DNA of 64,000 nt from NCBI RefSeq assembly GCF_910592395.1, contig NC_088312.1, forward strand, positions 12,834,001 through 12,898,000, given 5' to 3'. The position numbers and the translations under genes were made by a program. Origin of the DNA: Lineus longissimus. Its lineage: Eukaryota; Nemertea; Pilidiophora; Heteronemertea; Lineidae. The notes below the pieces were generated by a model that made no database searches, was not told the origin of the DNA, and saw nothing but the letters and a program-made list of their open reading frames with translations. Within the stretch, counting starts at the first letter, position 1. Each line of letters begins with the position of its first letter. Below, piece after piece: positions 10,449 through 22,181 of the stretch.

Positions 10449-11540
10449 CCTTTTTTGTCTTCGTACGGCGGCTTATCTAGTCCCGATCATCTACTTACAT
10501 TTATCACTGTGCTCGTTGATGAAATACACGTAGCCGTAGTAGCTGACCCCATCACCGTAATCTATAATGCAGTATACCCTTACATGTCACCTTCCAATGT
10601 ATAATCTGTGTAACACTGGTGGTGCTATGTTATGAATCGTTCAAACGATTGCGGTAACGCACGCGTCGGTTCTTGGTTGCAACTCCAACCAGCATCTTTG
10701 TGTCATATAGCAATGCTGAGTAAGTGGCTTGAGAGGAATTGACAAGTCATTAAGTTCGGTTCATATAAACAAAGGAGAACCAAACCAGGAATGATTGCCA
10801 ACGCCTAACACGCCTGCAGCGAAAAATGACAAAGGATGCGAACGAAACTTAGTCATGTGTAATAAGGACGTTTTTGCAAAACCAGGTTTTTATAACATGA
10901 AGTTATAACGACTAAATACTGATTAATTACTAGTATGCTATAGAGACGAAGATGATTGGGACAAAGATTAATTATACCTACGAGCTCTCATTTCAGTCAT
11001 GGCGTATTTTACATCGGAGTACAGGCTGTTTGAGTCTCTAATTTCTTGTCCAGTGTCTCAGTGCACCTATTATATACGCCGCACAAATTTAATAGAATTT
11101 TCAGATTTATTATTGCTTTTGATGTGACATTTGTGTCTGATTCAATGTTTATGTCATACAGCCTCTTTGATCAGTGTATAGATTGAAATAAGTATGATAT
11201 AGCGAGAAGCCAAGCAAAAACGTATCATACTCATTATGAACGTTTAGTTGACCTTGCTGGCTCAGGCCCGACCATTTTTGGGCACATATTGTATGCAAAA
11301 TCGAGTTAAAAAAGACGTGATTCCTGAACAAGCTCGGGCCTGTTTATATCAAAAGGTTTACAAAACAACATTTCGTCTTTGAAAATAGTTTAACGTACTT
11401 GCTTCCTTGCCATGTTATTTACGCGGCAAGAGCCAAGGCTTATCTCCATTACAAATCTAACCCTTCTTATTACCTAACAGGTTACGGAACTGACTCTTGC
11501 ATGGATGTCGCAGGATGTTTCTATTTGCTGTTCACATTAA
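10449..11540. other. Intergenic, upstream of the GPCR
   Basis: No supported gene. The sequence just above 10448 should hold the 5' UTR and promoter of the receptor, but no clear core promoter element is identifiable. Confidence 0.4.
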
Positions 11541-11875
11541 AGGGAACTGGAACCGCCGAGCGATTTATTCAACTTTTCGACTTTCACCGCCCGAGAAAGT
11601 CAAACTTCCAACTTCCTATTCGAGTTCAGATTTGTAGCTCCGCCCCCAGTGCCCGAGCATGCGCAGTTCAATTTGTAATTATTGAGAATCATGTGAGAAT
11701 CACGTGAGTCATGCGATTATTCATTCACGAGTTTTCGTAGTAAATTCCATAGTAGTGACATCACTCAATGATTGACAGCTAGGCGCCATGTTTCATTCAT
11801 GCCTCGTTCTGATCACCCGATACGCGGGAAATGAAAACGAGGTCATACGAACTGGCTTGGCGGTTTCAGTTCCCT
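11541..11875. mobile_element. TTAA-flanked MITE (AGGGAACTG family)
   Basis: The inverted termini read AGGGAACTGGAACCGCC on the left and the inverse of AGGGAACTGAAACCGCC on the right. TTAA flanks both sides (11537-11540 and 11876-11879). The 335-bp body has no convincing coding sequence. TTAA duplication with an AGGG start suits a Kolobok- or piggyBac-type non-autonomous element. Confidence 0.8.
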
Positions 11876-12445
11876 TTAAGGCTATATACATTTGAAAATA
11901 TGTTGTTTATACAACGAGTAGAACTGTGAGATAGTAATCAATGATACCGACTGGTAATCGTTTATTAAATTCAGCTCATTATGTGAGAATGTATTCTAAT
12001 CTTGTTGGACTTGAAAATTACGTACGTTATTAAAAAAAATTGCCAAGAGCAATTTCACTGCCCGTGCCATCATTAAACATTTTTTTTAACCATCGTTTTG
12101 AATGCGCGCGATCGACAGGCATCCACATGTATATTTACACTTAAAACACGAATAAGACTGGGAATACTGGTAAATTTATTATTAACGGAGAGGGCGGCTT
12201 TTTCAGGATGTTTGTTCTTCCTCTGTTTCATTAAGTATTTGGAAAAAATTAAATATTCAAGATTTTGTTTTTGGCGGAATACGAAATTTCTGTCAGTCAT
12301 TGAAATCCGAAAAAACTCCGCGATTTTCTTTTCTCAACTCAAGGATATTCGCAAAACCCGAGGAAAAAAGGCCCGCAAGCATTCTGCGGTTTGCAGTGAG
12401 CGCTTTAAATCAAACCTTCTCAAATGTTTGTTGTTCAAGCTCAGC

Positions 12446-12667
12446 CTAGATAAATTTCTTGACGATCATCACTAAAACCGCTGCGGGGATTATGAAGACT
12501 ATTTTCGAGGCCGTGGTCCTGAAACCGGAGTTACATCCGTCCGAGTCGGAGCAATGGTGGCAAGTGAGCGATTTTCCGAAGAGCGATACGAGCGCCTTGG
12601 CCGTTTTACACATTGAGCCGTCCTCTAAGTCGCAGCCTCGGGATATACTGTCACCGTCTACCACTTT
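12446..12667 (-). CDS. Ly6-like gene, exon 3 (terminal)
   Basis: The acceptor TTGCAG precedes KVVDGDSISRGC. The exon carries C71-C104 of the LU domain, the CN motif and the hydrophobic GPI-signal tail IVFIIPAAVLVMIV, then TAG at 12446-12448. Confidence 0.85.
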   Translation of the reverse strand, partial: KVVDGDSISRGCDLEDGSMCKTAKALVSLFGKSLTCHHCSDSDGCNSGFRTTASKIVFIIPAAVLVMIVKKFI

Positions 12668-15600
12668 CTGCAATGACAGAAATAAGCAATAGGTATTTCA
12701 AATTTGATTACGACTTCACATCGAATTTGTTTAAACGGTATTAAGACTAAAGACGCCAGAAAGTATGGTCGAGGTGTCGAGTTTGGCAAGCTCTTGTTGA
12801 GCTTGTGGTCGAGCTCATATCCTGCCATCTCTATCATTTCATCCTTTACAACGCCCAAGTACAGGCTTTTTTGAAATCACAAGCCATACTTACATAACAC
12901 TGAGAAAAGTCGATAATACTCCCCGCAACACAGGTTGCAGGAGCCTCGCTTTCTGGGATGCTTGCTTTATTCTTCGTCCAAGTGTGCTGGTAACATTTTA
13001 TGGCCGTCGCATCTGAAAGAATTTTATATCAAAAGGATAACTAAAGGGCCACAAGTACACACAAGGTTGTTCAAAATCAACCAAAATTTGCTACACATTC
13101 CAAAAATACACTAAAACCTCGAATACAAGGAATGAGGCTCCGCCGCCAATCATTACAATGGTTTGAATGGGGATGGGCCAATAAGTCAGGTATTATTCTT
13201 TTATCAATGGCATGGGCCAATGGAGTCGCATGTGTTATAATCTTGCTCTGATCTTGGCTGACATTGACAATGAAAAGAAATCAACATCACCGGTTATAGT
13301 AGGCTCATTTCTTCAAATAAAAGAGACCCTATTGTGTCGTTTCTATAGAATTGATATTGAGGTTTTAGAATCCCTTCTCCATTGTAATGAATGGGGGCGG
13401 AGTCTCATTCCTCGTATCAGAGGTTTGAGAGTATTTATTGTTATACATGTAGTATAAAAAGCCTTACTCTGCTTGGCGCTGAAATAAGTACCTCATCCTC
13501 AGATCAGGCCCGGGCGAGTTTAGAAATAGCGGACTGTCACGATCGCTTAGGGGCTAGATTTACCACTAAAGATCTGCCAAAAAGGCCCCTTACCTAGGGC
13601 CCCATTGATTAAGCTTTTTTTCCTTCTTTGGCATAATATCAACGCAAGTTGAGAACATCAATAAACGACCGAGAAAAGTGTTTCCCTGTGACAAAGGATT
13701 ATCTTTTACGCCTTTTATCTCTGAGGTATTGAAGCCCATGGGTCTCTATAGCGCCCTCTCTTAATCCGTCACCATGCGAAAAATTGGACACTTTATCAGG
13801 GGGAATTTTAAACTGACACACTAGGCATGCTGGGCTGAGCATTCTTAGTGTTATAACTTGTTATAATAGAGCCACATGCTGTTATCATCCCGGCAGGGCC
13901 GGTATAATGTAGGCCTATCTTACTGTGACCATGGTGACTGTTATTAGATGGAAACACGTCTGTTGATTAGGCCTGGTCATATGAACACTGGAAGACTTTT
14001 AAAAGAAAACATGCTGTTAACAGGTTGGAACTTTTCCAGGGGTACTTAAGCAACCTTACTAGTCTTATTATGGATAACTGGCCCTTATTTGAGTCACGGT
14101 GAAGTGGCATAATGTTGTACGGTTAATCAAGTGTCATCAAAATCTATGCAGGGAAGGAGAAATGCCAATAATGAGCAATTTTGGGTCTAGATGGGTTATA
14201 GTGAAGACCTTTACTGCAAGGCGTTTGTGATACTATATACTTCTGGAAAACTACAGTATCTACATGTTTGTGATACTACGGGATGTCCTCGTGAATACCG
14301 GTAGCCTATCCTTTCTGTACTATAAAAGTAGGGCCATATATTTCAGAGGTCCACAAAAGGGTACCAGTAGGACTAAGTAGGCCCTGGTTCCGCCTTTATT
14401 GTGACTTGTCTTGCACAATCTGCAAAGCGCCGCTTCCCATACCACCCTGGAACATTGACTAACAAAACATTAGGAATACCCGCTGGCGTGGCTTACCTAT
14501 CTTTAGCCAATGAATGTAACGACCTGTGCATACAATAACATTTAGGAAGTGACTACTTGGCAAGCCCGGTGTAACATCTGTGGTTGTTTCCCATGTGTCA
14601 GTGTTTCCAAACAATAGGCAGCTAGAGAGACCATGACTTTTCAATAGGGGGGGGGGATACACAGAAAAACTCGTCAATCTATTTTTGAGCGTTCCCAAAC
14701 AATGAGGGGAAACACTCAAAAACAGAAACACTCAAAAACATTACACCGGCTTACCAAACAGCGACTTTTTCTTGTCCTGAATGGAGAGCCGAACTCATTA
14801 ATATTAAAGTAAAGTCTCCTGCTCGCCAAACGGTAGATTTTTTACCTGTTTGGCAAGCCCGGCTGGCCGAACAGGGTGGCTTTTTAGTGCTGTTTGGCAA
14901 GCGGCTCTCCAAACAGGACAAAAAAAGATGCCTGTTCGGCGAGCGGCTTGCCAAATAGACCCGGCCTAACATTTACTGTTCATGGAGTATAAAAAGTCAA
15001 TTATAATACATGCAATATATGGCACCACAAGAGGGCACCCGATACCGATATTCACGAGGACGATTCACGAAGACGACCAGTATATCCTATCCCGGCCTCT
15101 CGTCTGAGGTTAAAGTTCATCTGTGGAAAATGGCCGTGTGCACTATTCCAGTTTATGGATGTGCGACGCTTCACTCTGGCCCTATAGAGACATCGCCTCC
15201 CTGGTTTCCTTTCAGGGGTCTTGTATCAAATGTTTTTTTGGTATCCCTAAGCGCTGTCATCACACCAAACTTGTGAATGCTGCTGGTATAAAAGTGTCAA
15301 AGATGTTATTCATGACCAACAGGTTTCGTTATTTTACCGTATCTTAAAAGGTGCTCCCCTGCGAGGGACCTCAATACAGCGTTCTTATATCTATCTGGTG
15401 GTGTTGTTGTTATAAAAGGTACCCTTATGGAGGCTATTCTAAAACTGGGTCTCTCACCACTTACAGCTGCTTTCACAGTTAAGCGAGGCAAGTCAGATTT
15501 TAATACCCCAGATGGGGTTACTGATTCACTCCGGTCCTTTATCTTTAGTGAATCTTAAAACAAACCAGACTTTACTGAGAGGACTTTCGCCAAATTACTC

Positions 15601-18600
15601 ACCAAAGCTTTTTAATATCACGTGCACTAGTATATGAATATTATTATTGTATTATGTGCATTATGTATTATCTGTTGTGTGCATTATCTGTGCCATTGAT
15701 GTATTTAATTTGTACATACTTCTCCTTTTAGGAGGTTTTATTAAATGAATAAAATAAATGAATAATACTGCTTGAAAACTAGAGTATCTACATGTAACAT
15801 GTTTGATGGTATTCCCAACGCAACGTGGTGAAGGGTAGAGACCAAGGAGGATACCGCGGTGACGTCACGGCTTTTCCAAGATGGCGCTGCATATTGTAAA
15901 CAAACTCGATCCACGGCCAAGGGAAAATCAAGTCATCAAAAAAGTTAGATTTTTCTCATCAAATCAGAGTTATTAGTACTTTTCTGCTATGAAATAAGTC
16001 TTCAGACAATGAGCTATCATTTGAATAATGAAAAGTGCTGTTTTGATGGGGAAAATAGGGTTTTTTAAACCAAATAGCCGGGCACCGATCTTCCAAAATT
16101 AGCGATGGTTTCAAAACAGTCTCCCAGGTATGGGGCAATCTCTTCATTATCATAATGGGATTTGGAGGCATGTTTACAGATTTTACAAGTTCGAGACCTG
16201 TAATACCTAAAACTCGCATAGATCCCCATAGATCCCCTCTATTTGTCGAGTTAGCGCCCCTGTAAGATCATGCATTTTCGGACACTAGAACGAAATCTTC
16301 CTGCGGATATCGCGGTTTCGGTGATGATTTAAGGAAAAATTGACTGTTCTTAGAGTTGTATGGGACAGAAAATGAGTTCATACTTCATGAATACATGAAT
16401 ATATTATGATATGGGCCGGCTTCTAAGTCAAAACAATAACAAACTCAACTGCATCTCTACTGTATATTGCGTAGTGCATTGCCTAGTGTATTTCGTAGTG
16501 CATTTTAGCGGAGACATTATTTCCGCACTTTGGCCACGCCAAACGTCTTTTTTATTCGTGGAAGTTAATCTGCTCTGTAAATTTTATTTTACACAGGAAG
16601 AATCCATACTAGGTATTGCAATATTTCATGTCTATTGGTGTTTTTGTGTACAGGAGCGCACCAGACAGTGAGACGTGGAGATGTGTTCAGTGCTGGTGCT
16701 GTCAGTAGACTGAATCTGATTGGCCATAGCGATCACTAATATGGGTCGGGATCACGTGATGTGACGTCACCGCGGTATCCTTCTTGGGTAGAGAGCATGG
16801 TTTTGCGCTTAGCCCGCGATCCATTAGGTTGATTTGCCCTTGCCGGTTTAAGCCTATCGATTGGCGACCCCCTAGAAAGATATTTCGTTGGGAGTCCATG
16901 TTATCAGATTTGCCCTGATAACCCTTTTATTAGACAGCAGAACAATGTGAATTTAGGACGAGGTGTGAGCGGGCTGTGTTTAAAGACAACAGGGCTAGGC
17001 TTGAATTCTGAGGGGAAAACCCTATTGTGCGTGGAAAAAAGGACATAGGCTGAAAATGACACACACATTATTGGTATGCTGAGAGATACTGGTTTATGCT
17101 TTCAGTCATCCAGACGTTTTACAGAATCACTATGAACAGATTAAAAGTTATTGCGATATACTGTAGTTTCATGAAAATAACACCACTTCATTAACAGCCG
17201 GTGTCGCCGCCCCTGACTCATAGGGTGGCGAACAGAGCTGTTGAGAAGGCCGATCATTGGCTGGGATTCCTGAGAGGGTTGTCCAGGCCTCATATCCAAT
17301 ATACTTCAGTTTCGAGTCCAATCCTTATTGTTTGGGTTGTTGAAACCGATTCGTAGGTCTCCTATGAATGGGATAATGGGATCGGGCCTTCGGCCATTGT
17401 ACTGAGTGTCCCAGAACATTTTCAACTAATCGTCATTGGTAGTGTAAAGGGTGTCCCAGTGCTAATTGCTGATAGTGTACAGGGTGTCCATGAAAAAAGT
17501 CCAACTGACATATTGGCTTCTGCTGGTTTTAGGGACTGACTTGCCCTTTCAAAGTGAGGCACTACTCAGGGAGGTAATGGAGCATGTCTTCGGGTCTTAT
17601 CATCCCTTACCAGCTTCGGGCTTTCAAAGATACTTTGCAGTGCGAAATTGGTAAGAATGAGAAGTTGTCCGTCACATATCGGGAGACAAAACCGAACATC
17701 CCTCTGAATGTACAGTCTTGTCCGAAGTGATCAGTGAAGGAAAAAAAATAACGATGCGAATCCCGATTTAATTTTTTTTCAAAGCTAAAGATACACATTA
17801 TTAGATTGTCCAGCTTTCAGAATCGTACCCACAATCATTCACAACACCCACAGTCAATTCAATTCCATCACAATGTCCTCCTCGACTACATTCACGAACT
17901 CTGGTCCATTCACGGCAGTCTCCTCTTCTTCCTCCAAGATAGCATGTGGTCCAGCTTCGATTTGCCTTGGTCGAAACGATGCTTTAAATCAGTTGACGAT
18001 AACGTCCTCATCAACACCATCCCAGGCATCTCTGATGATGTTGGTCACGTCTCTCAGGCCGATTTGAGGGCAGCCTCCTCGTTCGTCCGTGTGGTCCTTC
18101 TTCCACGATTTCCAGTGTCGCCGTACGTGACATTTGAAGGACTTCATGACTGCTACGTCTAACGGTTGTACGAGGGATGTGCAACCAGCAGGTACGTAAT
18201 CCAGGCTGCCTCTCATGTCGCGGACTCTCGCCCGGAAGTTCTCTGTCCGGTGGACCCGATTATGATCGACGATTAACAGGAACTGGTCGATCTCGTTGTC
18301 GGTGACGTAGGGTGATAGGACTTCATCTAACCAGTGGTGCGCCGTTTCCTCCCTCATCCAACCAGTTTCCGATTGGGTAATCTTTACATCTGCTGGTGGG
18401 TTGTCTTGGAGGGCTGCAAACACCCGGACGAAACCTCTTCTGGGGAAGGTGATGTGCGTCGGCAACTTTGCTCCAGCGGCTGCGATGCAGAGGGTGACGG
18501 TGTATCCCAGCTTCGTATTGGACCTGGATGATCGGACGTCTATGGCCTTCTCCCCCGTGGTGTTGGCCGTGTACATGGCTCTCATATCAAACAGGACAAA

Positions 18601-21600
18601 GGTTTGGTCCATGTTAAAGAAGAACCGCATCTGTATATCAAGACGATCGATGCTCCCAGTAACCGCATCTCGGAAGGTCTGGATCCCTGCAGCAGCATCA
18701 GCGGGGACGGTCGTAGTATTCTCGGTCACCTTCCGTAGGGACACGTGGCGTCTCTTCATCAAGCACTCCACCCAGCCTATGGATGCGTTGAAATATCATA
18801 GCTGAGGGCGACAATGCTGAATCCCTTCTCTGACATCTTGGGCTAACTCATTCCACCAGCTTTGCCACACTACCAACGCCTTATCTTGAATGTCGAGAAC
18901 GGAGACTGCGAGGCGACGCTCTCTCATCTGCTGCAGCCATTGGTAAAGCTGGTCCTCAACCTGTGGCCATAACAGATCACGGGGCTCCATCACCGTCTTC
19001 TTCCGGCCATGCCCTTGTTCTTGCTTCTGCTCGAGGTCCTCGATATTACACCTTCTAAACGTCTCCCAGGGGATGTTATAGTGGGAGGCGAACTCTCTCA
19101 TACTGCGCACCGTACCATTCACCAGTGCCTCCTTCTGGTCTCTCAGGTAGGCAAGTTTTTCTGTCACGGTGTAGCGCCGGCGTCGTTTTCTCAGCAGCTC
19201 TACAGCATCCATTGTCGCACAGGTTGTCTGCAATGTGGGTACCCTCAGTTTGGCTTCATTTATAGGCCTAAGAGGCCCTAGAATTACACAAGAAAACCAC
19301 AAATCCTAGAAACTTCGTTTCTGTTTCCACGTAGGCCTAGGGAGTCTAAATCAAAAAAAGAGAGTGAGGATGAGCTCCTCGTTTTTCTTCGGAATTTCGT
19401 GACTACTATCATTGCCTGAATCTCTTTTTTTGTTTTGGGGGGTTTGGATCAATCTAAAAGGTGCTTCAGTTTTATGAGACAACCTGTATAAACGGTCGGC
19501 GAGTGGCCTAACCATTTACGTCCAGCGAAGTCACTCATTGGTAACCTCTGGTGAATAGACTCGAGAGAAGAGGCCGGGCCTTGAATATCCCAAAGTGGTG
19601 TTATTTTCATGAAACTACAGTATGCTAAGAGGGGGCATGGCGATTTAGCGGATCCTGCGGATTCTGCGGAACCTGCGGAATCTGGGCGGAATCAGCATAA
19701 AAACAGCTCGAGAATATCGATATTATGATAAATTATCCTTATAATATTTTTAATATTCCATAACTGTTAAATTGTCTAAACCGCTAAGATTATCAAGCAT
19801 TTCGGAAAAACCCCAACATGCATGAAAAAAAATGTCTGCATTTTATTATCGGACGATTTCCACATTCGTCTCGTTAGGGAGTTTTTCCCAAATGTACGCG
19901 ATGATGACGTGCCCCATTAACAGGACGTAACATCTATTTTAAAATGCGTTTCCAAAGTGATTACATGAGGACAACCCATTTGTGTCGTATATCACTGGAA
20001 ACGCCCGATTCCCCTGATTCTGCAGGATGTTAAATCGGGCATTTTATTTCTTTAAATAAATCATAAGCGTCACATTTGCTCCTAGCTCTGTTCACCATCC
20101 CAAATGGCAATATTGCCAATTGGGCCGGACAATCACGAAAAACCCCAAATATTATACATTTCTTCCTGAATAATTCTTACAGTGACCATTCTCCCATGAA
20201 AGACAGTTGCTTACGCTACACAAAAATCAAAAAAAAATCGAGGGTCAACCATTGAACTTTTGAGATACATGTATGTTGAATTTTGCACAAATCAGCGAAA
20301 AACGCACCAACTGGCACTGGACGGCATTTCAACACGGGGCCGACGCACATCCCAAGTTCAGTGTACACATACGTCGGCAACAACAGTATAAATGCGTAGT
20401 TTCTTGTAAGCCGCCTATTGAGTAGCGCTCTAGGTTTCAGAAACTCCAAAAAAACATGTCTTTGCCAAAACAACTGCTGAATCAACACTGACTTACTGTA
20501 AGGACCGAGAAATCAATGATTTTAGGAACTACGGTGAGGGGGGGGGGGGGCGCGCATGAATAAAAAAACTCCCTCATGAGACCATTGACCGTGATCTATA
20601 TCCAAGGCCGAGTTGGTAACAGGCCGAGTTGGCCCGTAATCGTGTAAGTCGTTACGCACCCGAAAAACACACGTCATTTTCGCTCATTCGTTAATTTGTT
20701 AATATTGTGCAGAATAGGGACGGACACTTTTTCCAGGGGACATTTTAAACTTCTACACTGGCCTGGTTGACATGTCTCTCTTTATTTTACAACATCGCAA
20801 AATTGTGCACGAGCAACATACGATGGAGACGCGGTGGCGCAGTGGTAGAGAGTCGGACTCATGATCCGGAGGTCGTGGGTTCGATTCCCGGCTTAATCGT
20901 CACTTTGTTTCTCCTACTGGTCGAGTTCAAGAAGGAGCGCTTTGTAGCTGCTCCTTGAAACCCCTCATTGACTTCTGTGGAGACCGGGATGATGATAGTC
21001 CCAAAGCGCTTGAGAATACCCAGCTATTGAGTAATTCGAGCGCTATATAAGCGCCGACTATTATTATTATACGATTGCCTTGATGATCCATCATTAAGAT
21101 ATTCAAGTCACATGATGACTGATGATGTCCAGGACTCCCAGATGACAAATCAGTTTAAACAGAGAATTTCCCACTCTCATGACAATAAATAAAAGATTTT
21201 TCTAAAACGTCCACCCGAGTCAATCATCCCACTCTTGATGACCAAACAGCCAGCAAGATCATGCGATGGCAGGTGACAAGCCCGAGATCCTGGCAACGAT
21301 CTTTAAACCACCCCAAGTCCCAGGAGGCGAAACGACTAGTTTTTGGGTAGAGTGACTCTCAGACACTCTCTTGATTTAGCTTGATTACATTACATCACGG
21401 CAGCGGCCACCTTCAGTGCCACCACGTGGGGCCTAATGGTATTAGGCTATGTTTGGGGGCGCAAATGCTGGGGGCGAAAACCTCAGGGAGCGAAACGACC
21501 GGATGCCAATCCACTGCAGACCAGATTCCGCAGAATCCGCAGAATCCGCAGGATCCGCTAAATCGCCATGGCCGCTAAGAGGTTAGTGTGGTTATCATAC

Positions 21601-22181
21601 ACCTGGTAAAGTCTTCTTCTACACTCCCATCGCCGCTATGACATTATGTCATGAGCTTTAGCAATATGTATTTCAATGCTATGACTGGAAAATTTCCCAC
21701 AGCGATTTCATAATAAGGCCCCACATACATGTAGAAAAGGACGGAACTCATTAAATTGTGCGAAGAAAGCCTCTTGAAGGGGGCAACATTTTAGCTTACT
21801 CTTTGCAGCTACACCGCCCGAGAAAATACACCTTCTCATTTGCTGTTTAAAAGTACAGCGCATATCAGTTACATGTAGCTTGTCGGCCTGCTGAAGATGT
21901 GGACAATAGATAGGTCCCGCAAAAGTTTTCCGCTCAGAAACATGCGTATGAGTGGATGTTGCATCAAATTAACTTGATATCAATTGAGTTCGGAAAGGAC
22001 ATCGTACCAGGTATAAATTAGTCTATAATTGCTCGTACGAAATTTGCTTTTAGCCCGCGGATAGCGTGAATATCATGGTGTTTCCGATTCTGTAAAAAAA
22101 GACGTAGAGGAAACCTGACCTACCAGCATTGAGCAATGCCAACACAGTCACCAGGACAATACAGCAAACTTTGGCGTTCAT
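12446..22181 (-). CDS. Ly6/uPAR-domain GPI-anchored protein, 3 exons, 132 aa
   Basis: I assembled exons 22124-22181, 12894-13012 and 12446-12667 (58+119+222 nt); splice sites and phases agree and give 132 residues. Residues 1-19 (MNAKVCCIVLVTVLALLNA) are a signal peptide. The mature part has eight cysteines (C26, C47, C58, C71, C79, C95, C98, C104) ending in CHHCSDSDGCN; a final Cys-Asn is the hallmark of the three-finger LU domain. A hydrophobic C-terminus (115-128) after a small-residue stretch indicates GPI attachment, so the protein should sit on the outer plasma membrane. Such proteins often modulate ion channels or receptors; the partner here is unknown. Intron 1 is 9.1 kb and filled with transposons, whereas intron 2 is 226 bp. 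Quiver/sleepless-type proteins are possible relatives. Confidence 0.82.
12894..13012 (-). CDS. Ly6-like gene, exon 2
   Basis: Begins after CTTTCAG in phase 1 and ends with CAGTGTTAT|GTAAGT in phase 0. It encodes 39 codons with IKCYQH, ATCV and SQCY, the first three LU-domain cysteines. Confidence 0.82.
13105..13435. repeat. MITE in intron 1 of the Ly6-like gene
   Basis: Imperfect inverted ends about 50 bp long share AAACCTC and AAGGAATGAGGCTCCGCC or its inverse, with TCATTACAATGG at the inner edge. Confidence 0.7.
14746..14966 (-). repeat. Hairpin-rich repeat with TTTGGCAAGC words, copy 1
   Basis: About 221 bp, nearly identical in inverted orientation to 46326-46555. Both contain repeated CTGTTTGG-type and GGCAAGC-type words in opposing orientations, so single strands could form several hairpins. 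No coding capacity. Confidence 0.8.
15090..15765 (+). pseudogene. 3' remnant of an L2/CR1-like LINE
   Basis: Broken frames contain text typical of the region after a non-LTR reverse transcriptase: KVHLWKMAV, then SLWPYRDIASLVSFQGS, then GIPKRCHHTKLVNAAGIKV. Frames change at least once. The element ends in an AAATGAATAA-type tandem tail at about 15745-15765, a common 3' end of such elements. No endonuclease or polymerase core remains. Confidence 0.65.
15842..16785. mobile_element. Non-autonomous TIR element, 9-bp duplication GGGTAGAGA
   Basis: GGGTAGAGA occurs directly at 15833-15841 and 16786-16794. The termini share AGGATACCGCGGTGACGTCAC (left) and its inverse (right). A 9-bp duplication suggests a Mutator-like element. 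No transposase is recognised in the 944 bp. Confidence 0.8.
17161..19620 (-). mobile_element. pogo/Tigger-type DNA transposon, complete ends
   Basis: A 28-bp inverted repeat (CTGTAGTTTCATGAAAAT... and its perfect inverse) bounds 2,460 bp. TA flanks each side (17159-17160 and 19621-19622). TA duplication with a DDE_1 transposase is the pogo/Tigger pattern. The element lies in intron 1 of the Ly6-like gene. Confidence 0.95.
17854..19212 (-). pseudogene. pogo/Tigger transposase with two in-frame TGA stops
   Basis: The 452-residue frame runs from MDAVELLRKRRRRYTV to an acidic tail (LEEEEETAVNG... VMELN), interrupted only by TGA at 18796-18798 and 17989-17991. The N-terminal part contains an HTH (REFASHYNIPWETFRRC) and a CENP-B-like second HTH ending FNASIGWVECLMKR, which spans the first stop. 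The catalytic core has FFNMDQTFVLF, LLIVDHNRVH and CTSLVQPLDVAVMKSFK, the DDD-type triad of the pogo group. Coding text continues in register through both stops, so this is a young, point-mutated copy. It would bind the element ends and cut at TA sites if intact. Confidence 0.92.
19633..21573. mobile_element. TIR element with 9-bp duplication GCTAAGAGG, next to the pogo copy
   Basis: GCTAAGAGG occurs directly at 19624-19632 and 21574-21582. Inverted ends about 55 bp long contain CATGGCGATTTAGCGGATCC and decamer repeats of the GCGGATTCT type. The element starts only 12 bp beyond the pogo terminus. No transposase is recognised in the body, which has an embedded SINE. The 9-bp duplication points to Mutator-like mobilisation. 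Confidence 0.88.
20825..21068 (+). repeat. tRNA-derived SINE with ATACGAT duplication
   Basis: The head is tRNA-like: A box TGGCGCAGTGG (20835-20845), B box GGTTCGATTCC (20878-20888), and an anticodon arm with CAT. It is followed by a unique body with an AGCGCTATATAAGCGCC palindrome and an ATT repeat tail. ATACGAT flanks both sides (20818-20824 and 21069-21075). The SINE is nested in the GCTAAGAGG element. A related 3' part lies at about 56125-56195 in reverse. Confidence 0.93.
22124..22181 (-). CDS. Ly6-like gene, exon 1 (signal peptide)
   Basis: ATG at 22179-22181; the exon encodes MNAKVCCIVLVTVLALLNA and ends AATGCTG|GTAGGT. Phase 1 joins exon 2 to give Asp20. The join over 9.1 kb is supported by phase and the signal-peptide character. 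Confidence 0.7.

Noticed and set aside
17989-18798. TGA codons in the pogo transposase as selenocysteine
   Set aside because: No SECIS-like context was sought or seen, and transposases are not selenoproteins; point decay is simpler.
20826-20902. Functional initiator/elongator tRNA-Met gene
   Set aside because: Good A and B boxes and a CAT anticodon, but the acceptor stem pairs poorly, and it continues into a SINE body with an ATT tail and a 7-bp target duplication.
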